Both the position numbers and the translations under genes were made by a program. A stretch of DNA of 14,107 bases from Magnetococcales bacterium (GTDB taxonomy: Bacteria > Pseudomonadota > Magnetococcia > Magnetococcales > Magnetaquicoccaceae), in NCBI GenBank assembly GCA_015228895.1, contig JADGCR010000040.1, forward strand, positions 1-14,107, given 5' to 3'. Under the pieces are notes generated by a model. That model did not search any database. It was not told the origin of the DNA and saw only the letters and a list, made by a program, of their open reading frames with translations. Positions 1 to 5,960 of this stretch are shown piece after piece (position 1 is the first letter of the stretch; every line of letters begins with the position of its first letter).

Positions 1-196
1 CAGGGGGGAGAGCGGGAAGGCCATCACCCTGGCGGGAAACGGTGACGACTCCACCAGACCGGGCAGATTCCCCCAGGGGGTTGCGGTGACGGCAGGTGTC
101 TGGCTGGAGGGGGTGGTTGCCGGGTGGGTCGGGGGTCATGTCGGGCCGGGTACTGGGTACTGGATTTTTCCCTGCTGGGTACTATGTGGGTACTGG
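1..196. other. Non-coding flank beyond the tRNA-Arg terminator
   Basis: I find no supportable gene here. The short open frames on both strands have no ribosome binding site and give low-complexity Pro/Arg or Gly/Trp translations typical of shadow frames in GC-rich DNA. The only structure I see is the repeat cluster at 148-194. The stretch lies just beyond the 3' end of a tRNA gene, a common integration position, but I see no integrase and no second copy of the tRNA 3' end in the window. Confidence 0.5.
148..194. repeat. Four direct copies of GGGTACT
   Basis: The heptamer GGGTACT occurs at 148-154, 155-161, 177-183 and 188-194. The first two are head-to-tail, and three copies continue into GG. 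Start-to-start steps are 7, 22 and 11 bases. The cluster lies just outside the terminator of the tRNA-Arg gene. Its function is unknown; it could be the remnant of a short tandem repeat or a binding-site cluster. Confidence 0.6.
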
Positions 197-225
197 AACA
201 AAAACGGCCACCCAAAGGATGGCCG
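197..225 (-). terminator. Intrinsic terminator of tRNA-Arg
   Basis: On the minus strand the arms CGGCCATCC and GGGTGGCCG form a 9-bp stem (one G-U pair) around a TTT loop at 205-225. Five T's follow directly, then a further TT after one G. It starts 17 bases after the CCA end of the tRNA, so it fits as the tRNA's own rho-independent terminator. Confidence 0.85.
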
Positions 226-242
226 CAAACGCTTAAAAAATA

Positions 243-320
243 TGGTGTCCCCGGCGCGATTTGAACGCACGGCCTACGGATTAGGAATCCGTTGCTCTAT
301 CCGGCTGAGCTACGAGGACA
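243..320 (-). tRNA. tRNA-Arg, anticodon CCT
   Basis: The minus strand folds as a complete 78-nt tRNA with an encoded CCA end. The acceptor arms TGTCCTC and GGGGACA pair over 7 bp with one G-U. The D-arm is GCTC/GAGC and the anticodon stem is ACGGA/TCCGT around the loop TTCCTAA. The T-arm is GTGCG/CGCGC around TTCAAAT. The anticodon CCT reads the Arg codon AGG. It has its own likely promoter (334-362) and terminator (197-225), so it appears to be a single-gene transcript. Confidence 0.96.
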
Positions 321-333
321 TGAAGTGACTCAG

Positions 334-362
334 AAAATATCTTATTTCTAAAGCGTGGGCAA
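334..362 (-). promoter_or_regulatory. Probable sigma-70 promoter of tRNA-Arg
   Basis: On the minus strand a -35-like TTGCCC (357-362) and a -10-like TATTTT (334-339) are separated by exactly 17 bases. The -10 box ends 13 bases before the mature tRNA 5' end, leaving room for a leader of only a few bases. The match to consensus is moderate, and an alternative -10 (TAAGAT) overlaps it. TGACTCA and its inverse TGAGTCA flank the element at 326-332 and 373-379. Confidence 0.5.
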
Positions 363-535
363 AGGGTTTGTGTGAGTCATGCTGTTCAAAGTATTTTTTT
401 GAATGCTTTGCCAAGATGGTATCTATTTTGCAAAATGATAACAACGTCAAAGTCTGGCTGACGCTTGACCTTCGATCTTCCGAAACACCCATCCAACCCA
501 TAAAGGAGACGCCCCCGGCGGGCTTGAACAACATC

Positions 536-733
536 ATGACAACAAAAGAACAATTGACCCATTTAAAAACAGAAAAAAAAGAAATCAAGGCCCAACTGAA
601 AAATACCAAATCCGCTATCAAACAATCCAGACAGTTACTCAAAAGTGAGCAAAAAGTGGTGCGCGCGGAAGAGAAATTGGCCAAAAAGAAACAAAAAATG
701 ACAGCCAGGCAGGAACAAAACCAGTTAACCTGA
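536..733 (+). CDS. Small lysine-rich coiled-coil protein, unknown function
   Basis: This frame encodes 65 residues starting MTTKEQLTHLKTEKKEIKAQ. It is almost entirely charged, rich in Lys, Gln and Glu, with no membrane segment or cysteine, and is predicted by eye to be one long helix or coiled coil. I do not recognise a family. The start is uncertain. A good Shine-Dalgarno AAAGGAGA lies at 502-509, which is 14 bases before an in-frame TTG at 524 and 26 before the ATG at 536. A 4-bp hairpin (511-523) between them could shorten the effective distance. The frame is open back to a TTG at 368, but the extra 56 residues do not look like a normal protein. The surrounding DNA is richer in A+T than the rest of the window, so the gene may be acquired. 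Confidence 0.5.
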   Translation: MTTKEQLTHLKTEKKEIKAQLKNTKSAIKQSRQLLKSEQKVVRAEEKLAKKKQKMTARQEQNQLT

Positions 734-761
734 CCAAACCTCCCTGGATTTCTCCATCCTG

Positions 762-798
762 CAGGGGTGTCTGGCACAAGATCGGTCAGATACCCCTG
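762..798 (+). repeat. 12-bp inverted repeat (RNA hairpin) between converging genes
   Basis: CAGGGGTGTCTG (762-773) pairs with CAGATACCCCTG (787-798) across a 13-base loop. Read as plus-strand RNA, all 12 positions pair, one as G-U. Read as minus-strand RNA, that position is an A-C mismatch, so the structure fits plus-strand transcription better. It lies 28 bases after the stop of the small lysine-rich gene. No T-run follows on either side, so it is not a classical intrinsic terminator. It may be a 3' stabiliser, part of a bidirectional transcription barrier, or a repeat element. Confidence 0.6.
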
Positions 799-854
799 AG
801 GCGCGCAAAAGCGGTCTCCTCCTGTCAGGCGATTCCGGCAGGAACCCAACAGCT

Positions 855-1067
855 CTACCCTTCAAACCTCAAAACCGGCGCGTCCAGCGATAGCACCTCC
901 ATGCCATAAATGGTCATCAACCGTTCTCCAGGGTCCGCTCCGTAGTATTGATGCAACTCCCACCGCAATTCCTTGGCCAACTCAGGCGTCAAATGCACCC
1001 CCATGGCGTGACGTCCATCGGCCTCATAGACGGTTTTCTGTCTGTACACTTCTTTGAGCTTTTCCAT
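855..1067 (-). CDS. Hypothetical 70-residue protein
   Basis: This is a compact, soluble-looking protein of 70 residues beginning MEKLKEVYRQKTVYEADGRH, with no signal peptide, membrane segment or cysteine. The mix of residues, alternating helix-like and strand-like stretches and an acidic, aromatic middle (ELHQYYGADPGER), looks like a real folded domain. I do not recognise the family. A Shine-Dalgarno AGGA lies 8 to 9 bases before the ATG, which supports this start. It is the last gene of the minus-strand series, 98 bases after the histidine kinase, so it may be transcribed with it. The kinase has no response regulator nearby, but this protein shows no receiver-domain motif and cannot be called one. 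Confidence 0.65.
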   Translation of the reverse strand: MEKLKEVYRQKTVYEADGRHAMGVHLTPELAKELRWELHQYYGADPGERLMTIYGMEVLSLDAPVLRFEG

Positions 1068-1165
1068 TTCAACATCCTGTCGTTCTGTTCGCCTGCGGCA
1101 ATCCGACCACTCAATCCGTCGCCAAAATCCTCCATCCCGGCCATTCTGTCAAGTGCGGCAAAAAT

Positions 1166-3061
1166 TCATGCAGGGAATTCCATGGCAAATGTGGCCCCGG
1201 GAGGATCATGATCCAGAATGGTAATTTGACCTTGATGGCTTTCGATGATTCCCTTGACGATCGACAAGCCAAGCCCCGTACCCCGTGTCGGTCCCTTGGT
1301 GGTGACAAACGGGTCGAAAATCTGCGTCCGCACCTGACCGGAAATCCCCGGACCGTTGTCCTTGACCAGAATGCGCACCCCGTGTCCGTGCCGTTTCGCG
1401 GTCACCCAAATGGTCCGGTTGCGCTCCTGGCCGTTCTCTTCCATGGCATCCATGGCGTTGTTGAACAGGTTGATGAATACCTGGGACATCTCCTGCACAT
1501 TGCACAACAGGGTCAAATCCTCCGGAACGGACAACAACAACTGCGTGCCATGCTTGAAACGGTGTTGCAGCAAAGTCCGCGCATCGTCCAGGGGTTCGGA
1601 CAGTGGCACCACCTTCTTTTCCGTACCCCGGTTTTTGGTGGCGTAGGATTTCAAACTGTTGATGATGGTGGCAATGCGTCGGCTCCCCTTGTCGATCCCC
1701 TCCAAGGCGGGCTGAATCTCCTTGAGAAAACGGGCAACCTGACCTTTCGGCTCATCCTGGACCGCGCGCTCCAGAAGCGGGGAGGCTAATGCCCAGAATT
1801 GCTGCAAAAACGCGACATTGCCTGAAATGAATGAGTTCGGATTCTTGATCTCATGGGCAATCCCGGCGGAAAATGTCCCCAATGTGGCAAGTCGTTCGGT
1901 GTGCAACAACTGACGTGTCCGTTCCTCCACCATGCTCTCCAACTTGTCCGCATACTCTTTCAACTGTCTCTCCACCGCCTTTCGGGAGGTCAGATCGCGA
2001 ATGATGGCCAGATGATAATAACTGTCAGACATCCTCCAGTGGGACAGTGAGAGCTCCAGGGGAAATTCCTCCCCGTTCTTTCTCACTCCGGTCAGTTCCA
2101 GATTGCGATTCTGGAAACGGATCCCTTCGTCATGCAGTTGCAACCGCGACATGCCCTCCAGGTGGGCGTTGTGAAATTTCTCGGGAATCAGAAAATCGAT
2201 GGTGTGATTGAGCACCTCCTCTTCCTCATAGCCGAAGATCTCCCGTGCACCCCGATTCCAGGTCTCGATGCAGCCCTCCTGGTTGGCGATGATGATGGCG
2301 TCCTGGGCAGTCTGAATCAGGGAGCGAAAGCGCAAATGGCTGGCTTGCGCCACGGTTTGAGCCTGTCTGCGGCGCGTGACGTCCTTTTTGATGGCAATGA
2401 ACCGTTCGATCCGATTGTTCTGATCCAGCACCGGGGTGATCACCGATTCGTCCACGTACAGATTGCCATCCTTGCGCCGGTTGGTGAACTCCCCACGCCA
2501 GGTGTGACCCGCCAGTATGGTCTCCCAAAGCTCCTGGTAAAACCCCTTGGGCTGCAATCCGGAATTCAACAGGGCATGGGTGCGACCGATCACCTCTTCT
2601 GGCGCATAGCCGGTCTGGGCGCTGAACGCAGGATTGACCCACTCGATGATACCTTCCCGGTTGGTGATGACCACTCCGGTGGCCACCGAGCGGATGGCCG
2701 TGGAGAGCGTCCGCAACTGGGCGGCCCCCTGATCGATGGTCGCCTGCAGACGCAACGGCTTGCGCAGCAACGAAAATACCAGCCAACCCGCGAACAAGGC
2801 GGAAAAAAGACCCAGCAGATGGAAAAATTCCCGGCCCAGCCAACCGTTGTCCCAGCCCTTGCGGGGCAGGGCCGCGATTTGCCAGACCCCATTGGGCAGG
2901 GTCACGTCCTGCACCACCGCATCCCTTTGAAACACGGTGCCACTCCCAAAAATCACCTCCCCCTGGGCACCCAGGCCATCCTTGCCACGCAGGGCGATCT
3001 CCAGCAGGGTCAGGTTGGCGTACAAACCGCTCTCCTGCAGGATCGGTTCGATGTCCAGCAC
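1166..3061 (-). CDS. CHASE-PAS-PAS sensor histidine kinase, C-terminal part (after frameshift)
   Basis: This part carries the end of the sensor domain and all signalling domains. From the ATG at 3061 (residue 1), the order is the end of the CHASE domain to about 72, a membrane segment at 79-98, PAS at 116-235 and a second PAS at 243-365. A dimerisation helix follows with the phosphorylated His403 in the H-box AGIAHEIKNP. The ATPase domain has the N-box FINLFNNAMDAM (529-540), DNGPGIS (568-574) and GTGLGLS (594-600). It should autophosphorylate and pass phosphate to a response regulator, but none is in the window. This frame stays in use upstream to the C8 tract at 3106-3113, where the N-terminal part (3010-3648) drops into another frame. 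Joined, the two give about 827 residues. The ATG at 3061 is internal to the ancestral protein, so independent translation from it is doubtful. Confidence 0.85.
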   Translation of the reverse strand: MLDIEPILQESGLYANLTLLEIALRGKDGLGAQGEVIFGSGTVFQRDAVVQDVTLPNGVWQIAALPRKGWDNGWLGREFFHLLGLFSALFAGWLVFSLLRKPLRLQATIDQGAAQLRTLSTAIRSVATGVVITNREGIIEWVNPAFSAQTGYAPEEVIGRTHALLNSGLQPKGFYQELWETILAGHTWRGEFTNRRKDGNLYVDESVITPVLDQNNRIERFIAIKKDVTRRRQAQTVAQASHLRFRSLIQTAQDAIIIANQEGCIETWNRGAREIFGYEEEEVLNHTIDFLIPEKFHNAHLEGMSRLQLHDEGIRFQNRNLELTGVRKNGEEFPLELSLSHWRMSDSYYHLAIIRDLTSRKAVERQLKEYADKLESMVEERTRQLLHTERLATLGTFSAGIAHEIKNPNSFISGNVAFLQQFWALASPLLERAVQDEPKGQVARFLKEIQPALEGIDKGSRRIATIINSLKSYATKNRGTEKKVVPLSEPLDDARTLLQHRFKHGTQLLLSVPEDLTLLCNVQEMSQVFINLFNNAMDAMEENGQERNRTIWVTAKRHGHGVRILVKDNGPGISGQVRTQIFDPFVTTKGPTRGTGLGLSIVKGIIESHQGQITILDHDPPGATFAMEFPA

Positions 3062-3648
3062 GATGATGGCCAGCCCCCAGAATTTTTCTCCCTCTCCGCT
3101 CTCCCGGGGGGGGCCAGAAAAATCGGGATGCGACCCACCAGGGCGCGACCCCCTTGCAGCAGATCCATCGGACCGGCAATGATGAACCGTTTCTTCTCTA
3201 TGGCTTTCACCACCGCGTCGCGGCGCTGGGCGTCCGCCAGCAGGTCGTGCCCCCGGGCGGCCTCATTGCCCGCCAAAGGATGAATGTGGGTCACGACCGC
3301 GTTCGGAGCCAGCTGCAAACTGCGCACCCCCTCCAACTTGGCCCCCAGCTCCTGGACAAAGGTGTGAAACTCGGTCTCGGAAAACCGTGGATTGGTGATG
3401 ACGAATGCGCTCAATCCCTGAATCAGATGCAGACGGCGGTTCAACGCGGCTTCCAGATTGGCGCGCACCACCCCCAGGGCGTCCTGCACCTGGGCGCGGT
3501 TCTGTAAATGCTGCTTTTCCAACTGCACCAGATCCACGGACCAGATGGCAATGATAACAATAACAGTTGTTAAAATGCCCGTGATGACTCCTCCGGCCAG
3601 ACGCCCTCTGTTTGGTGTGGTTTGCCAGGCGTTCTCCTGCCTAATCAT
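3010..3648 (-). CDS. CHASE-PAS-PAS sensor histidine kinase, N-terminal part (before frameshift)
   Basis: This fragment holds the first membrane segment (about residues 19-36) and most of the extracytoplasmic CHASE domain. Recognisable CHASE features are the helix with QGLSAFVITNP, the SETEFHTFVQEL segment, then FIIAGPMDLLQGGRALVGRIPIFL. CHASE domains sense small ligands outside the cytoplasmic membrane in receptor kinases and cyclases. After about residue 181, at codons built on a run of eight C's, the homology moves to another frame (KFWGLAIIVLDIEPIL). The last 30 or so residues here, ending at a stop at 3010, are therefore out-of-frame. One extra C, or two fewer, would restore a single gene. 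The ATG at 3648 is 15 bases after the mltA stop with only a weak ribosome binding site, suggesting translation coupled to mltA. Confidence 0.8.
   Translation of the reverse strand: MIRQENAWQTTPNRGRLAGGVITGILTTVIVIIAIWSVDLVQLEKQHLQNRAQVQDALGVVRANLEAALNRRLHLIQGLSAFVITNPRFSETEFHTFVQELGAKLEGVRSLQLAPNAVVTHIHPLAGNEAARGHDLLADAQRRDAVVKAIEKKRFIIAGPMDLLQGGRALVGRIPIFLAPPGRAEREKNSGGWPSSCWTSNRSCRRAVCTPT
3106..3113. repeat. Run of eight G's (C8 on the coding strand) at the frameshift
   Basis: Plus-strand positions 3106-3113 are all G. On the coding strand the reading GCC CCC CCC GGG gives the N-terminal frame, whereas the downstream kinase needs CGG GAG AGC. A tract of nine (or six) C's would join the frames. 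The tract is therefore the most likely place of an insertion or deletion, whether by sequencing error, fixed mutation or reversible slippage. Confidence 0.85.
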
Positions 3649-3663
3649 GCCGGTTGACTCGAA

Positions 3664-4935
3664 TCAGTTGAAGAAGTTGCCGAACCGTTGCCAAAAGCCT
3701 CGCGGCTCGTCTGGTGGACGGGGGGCGATAAAGTAGAGAGAAGCGCCGGTCTGTTTCATGATGCCCGCGGTGCGCAGCGCTTTTTCGCCGTGGCCCATGA
3801 AATAATCGACCCGTCCGGCCCCGCGAATCGCCCCGCCGCTATCCTGATTGACCGTGAAACGGAGTTGGAAACGCCATTGGCTCACGGTGTCGTCCTGGGC
3901 GAATTCGGGCAGGGTGACATACAACAATCCGGGCGCTCCCTTGGGAAACAGTTGGGCGTCCGTGGCCATGGAACGCTCGCCGGTGAGGGGCACGCCGATG
4001 GTGCCAAACGGACCCCCGTCGATCTTGCGGAAAAAGACGTAGGAGGGATTGCTGTTAAGTACCCGCTCCACCTGGTCCGGGTGCTCTTTCAGCCACTGGC
4101 GCAGGGCGGGAAGGCTCATTTTTTCTTTGGGAATCTGGTTTTCCTCGATCAGCAGAGTGCCGATGGAGCGGTAGGGCTGGCCATTGGTCCCCGCGTATCC
4201 CACCCGCATGGCGGAGCCATCCGGGAGCATCACCCGACCGGATCCTTGAATATGCAGAAAAAACAGGTCGATGGGATCGTCCACCCAAGCCAGTTCCAGG
4301 CGTTTGCCCTTCAGCGCCTTGTCATTGTCGATCTGGGCGCGATCGTAATAGGGGCGCAGATTGCCCTTTTCCAGGCGCCCCTGAATGCGTTTGTCCTTGA
4401 AATCCGGCCACCACTCCGCCAGATCCACCTCCACCAGATTGTCAGGGCGTCGGTAAATGGGGTGGGAATACCCCTTGCCGGGGGTGAGGGAACCTTTCAG
4501 CAGTGGCTCGTAGTAGGCGGTGACCATCACTTCGCCCTGCTGGTCGTTGCCTACGGAGTGAAACAGCAGGTAGTGGTTTTTCAGGTGTTCCTGCAGAGCC
4601 GCAGGCTCCATGGAGCGGGCCGCCTGGGCCAGATCCCGGCACGCCGCGGCCATCTCTCTGGAAGGGAAGGTTTTTGGACCAAAACGGATCCGGGTGTCCC
4701 CCGGAAGGGATTCGTAGTAGCCGGCACTCGCCTCCAGGGCGCTGGCCCAGGTGGCGAGGTCGTTGTCTTGTTGCAAAACTTTGGATACCTGGTTCCAGGA
4801 GACCTGCCGCAGACTGTTTTCAGCCGTGACCGTGGTGTCAGGCGGTGACGAACAGCCTGCCAGCACAAGCAGCCCGATTGCCAGAACGATATCCGGCAAC
4901 CGGAACCACTTATGACTGTCAAGAATGCGTTTCAC
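3664..4935 (-). CDS. mltA: Membrane-bound lytic murein transglycosylase A (lipoprotein)
   Basis: MltA cleaves the MurNAc-GlcNAc bond of peptidoglycan, forming 1,6-anhydro ends, usually from the inner face of the outer membrane. The 423-residue protein has an N-terminal hydrophobic segment and lipobox LAGC with Cys28 as the lipidated residue. The MltA domain covers about 125-300, including FFLHIQGSGRVMLPDG and the VGYAGTNGQPYRSIG segment. The C-terminal 3D domain contains NQDSGGAIRGAGRVDYFMGH (363-382), whose Asp377 is the likely equivalent of the catalytic Asp of E. coli MltA. The start is a GTG (4935-4933) whose last two bases open the TGA stop of the Tim44-domain gene, a 4-base GTGA overlap implying coupled translation. 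Its length is slightly above that of the E. coli protein. Family assignment is secure. Confidence 0.95.
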   Translation of the reverse strand: MKRILDSHKWFRLPDIVLAIGLLVLAGCSSPPDTTVTAENSLRQVSWNQVSKVLQQDNDLATWASALEASAGYYESLPGDTRIRFGPKTFPSREMAAACRDLAQAARSMEPAALQEHLKNHYLLFHSVGNDQQGEVMVTAYYEPLLKGSLTPGKGYSHPIYRRPDNLVEVDLAEWWPDFKDKRIQGRLEKGNLRPYYDRAQIDNDKALKGKRLELAWVDDPIDLFFLHIQGSGRVMLPDGSAMRVGYAGTNGQPYRSIGTLLIEENQIPKEKMSLPALRQWLKEHPDQVERVLNSNPSYVFFRKIDGGPFGTIGVPLTGERSMATDAQLFPKGAPGLLYVTLPEFAQDDTVSQWRFQLRFTVNQDSGGAIRGAGRVDYFMGHGEKALRTAGIMKQTGASLYFIAPRPPDEPRGFWQRFGNFFN

Positions 4936-5960
4936 TGAATACTTCTGGCCACTTCACCGGGTTGCTGGACCGCCGACAGCAACCAGTTGGGGTTGGGCGA
5001 TCCCACCGGACGGCAGAAGGTCCAATACTCCTCCACCTTGATGGACTGATCGGGGGTGCCATTCAAGATGCGACCGGCCACATCGGTTTCGTATTCCACC
5101 ATGTCCACCAGGAAGTGGACCGTGAGCCAGTTTTCACCCGCTTCCTGCCACGCCTCGGAGATTTCAGCCACATCGAAACGGATTTTCTCCACGATATCCC
5201 GTCGTCCCGCCGCCTGTCTCTCCCGGGCCTGGGACTGGATGATGTCCCACATCCGTTCGGTGAGCAAAGGCCGCAAACGCTCCACGCTCCAGTCGCTCCA
5301 GGCGCTTTGAATCTGTTGATAGGCCGATTTGGCTCCGGCCAGGAATTGCATTTCGTTGAAACCGGGGTCCATGCCCGCGATCTGGGACAGCCCTTGCGAC
5401 ACCTCGTCCACGGGTCCGGCGCCCCCCATGGAAAAGGAGTGGGGGAGGGGGGACTTGTTCAGGGAGATGCGGTTGGAGACCGGCGGCATGGTGGCGGGCG
5501 CGCCCTGATTGCCGCAGGCCGGTGAGAAGGCCGCGTTTCCGGACTCCGGGACGGGTGCCCCGGCCTGCCGGCCTTTGAACCAGCGAAAGAGCCAATAGAG
5601 GGCGCCGCCGATCAACAGGATCTCCAGGAAACCGAGCCCGCCACTCTCTCCGGCCCCGCCGAAGAGCATGGAACCCAGCAGACCCCCCAGCATGAAGCCA
5701 CCGATGCCCCCCAGCAGTCCGGAACCCCAACGGGAGCCGGTCGGGGAGGCGGACGCGGTTTGCTGATGGCTTGGAGATGGTTGGGTCGCGTTGCGGGGCG
5801 TGGCCTGTCTGGGAGTGGAAAAACTCTTCGAACCGCGGGAACCCACGGAACTGCCACCGCCGAAGCGTCCCGCCCAGGCGTCGTCGGGCAACAGGAACAC
5901 AGCGGTCGCTCCCAGGAGCAGCAGGATGGAAAACAAGGTGACACGAGATGATTTTTTCAT
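4932..5960 (-). CDS. Tim44-domain membrane protein
   Basis: This 342-residue protein has an N-terminal signal or anchor segment (about 8-25) and a low-complexity Ser/Gln/Pro linker (35-78). A Gly-rich hydrophobic stretch GLLGGIGGFMLGGLLGSMLF (81-100) and a second membrane helix (about 110-127) follow. The C-terminal domain (about 185-337) matches the bacterial Tim44-like fold, with MDPGFNEMQFLAGAKSAYQQ, a conserved W-rich helix and the ending GSPNPNWLLSAVQQ. Tim44-like domains in mitochondria tether import machinery to membranes; the role of the bacterial proteins is not established. I chose the ATG at 5960 because it overlaps the glcF stop as ATGA and has a purine-rich GGGGAAAG upstream; a start at 5972 would add four residues. 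The stop overlaps the mltA start, so it belongs to the same operon. Confidence 0.88.
   Translation of the reverse strand: MKKSSRVTLFSILLLLGATAVFLLPDDAWAGRFGGGSSVGSRGSKSFSTPRQATPRNATQPSPSHQQTASASPTGSRWGSGLLGGIGGFMLGGLLGSMLFGGAGESGGLGFLEILLIGGALYWLFRWFKGRQAGAPVPESGNAAFSPACGNQGAPATMPPVSNRISLNKSPLPHSFSMGGAGPVDEVSQGLSQIAGMDPGFNEMQFLAGAKSAYQQIQSAWSDWSVERLRPLLTERMWDIIQSQARERQAAGRRDIVEKIRFDVAEISEAWQEAGENWLTVHFLVDMVEYETDVAGRILNGTPDQSIKVEEYWTFCRPVGSPNPNWLLSAVQQPGEVARSIQ

Noticed and set aside
511..530. Resemblance of CCCCGGCG...TTGAAC to the tRNA-Arg 3' end, as a possible attachment-site duplicate
   Set aside because: The match is short and gapped and lacks the CCA end and acceptor sequence, and it lies on the 5' side of the tRNA, the wrong side for a usual tRNA-directed integration.
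2226..3179. 317-codon minus-strand frame overlapping the kinase in a third frame
   Set aside because: It reads Gly/Arg/His-rich shadow sequence, while the PAS and CHASE signatures are in the other two frames.
2132..3283. 383-codon plus-strand frame opposite the histidine kinase
   Set aside because: It is antisense to well-conserved PAS and CHASE segments and has a low-complexity translation; GC-rich codon bias leaves antisense frames open.
3688..4848. 386-codon plus-strand frame opposite mltA
   Set aside because: The minus strand encodes a complete MltA with lipobox and 3D domain; the antisense translation has no recognisable motif.
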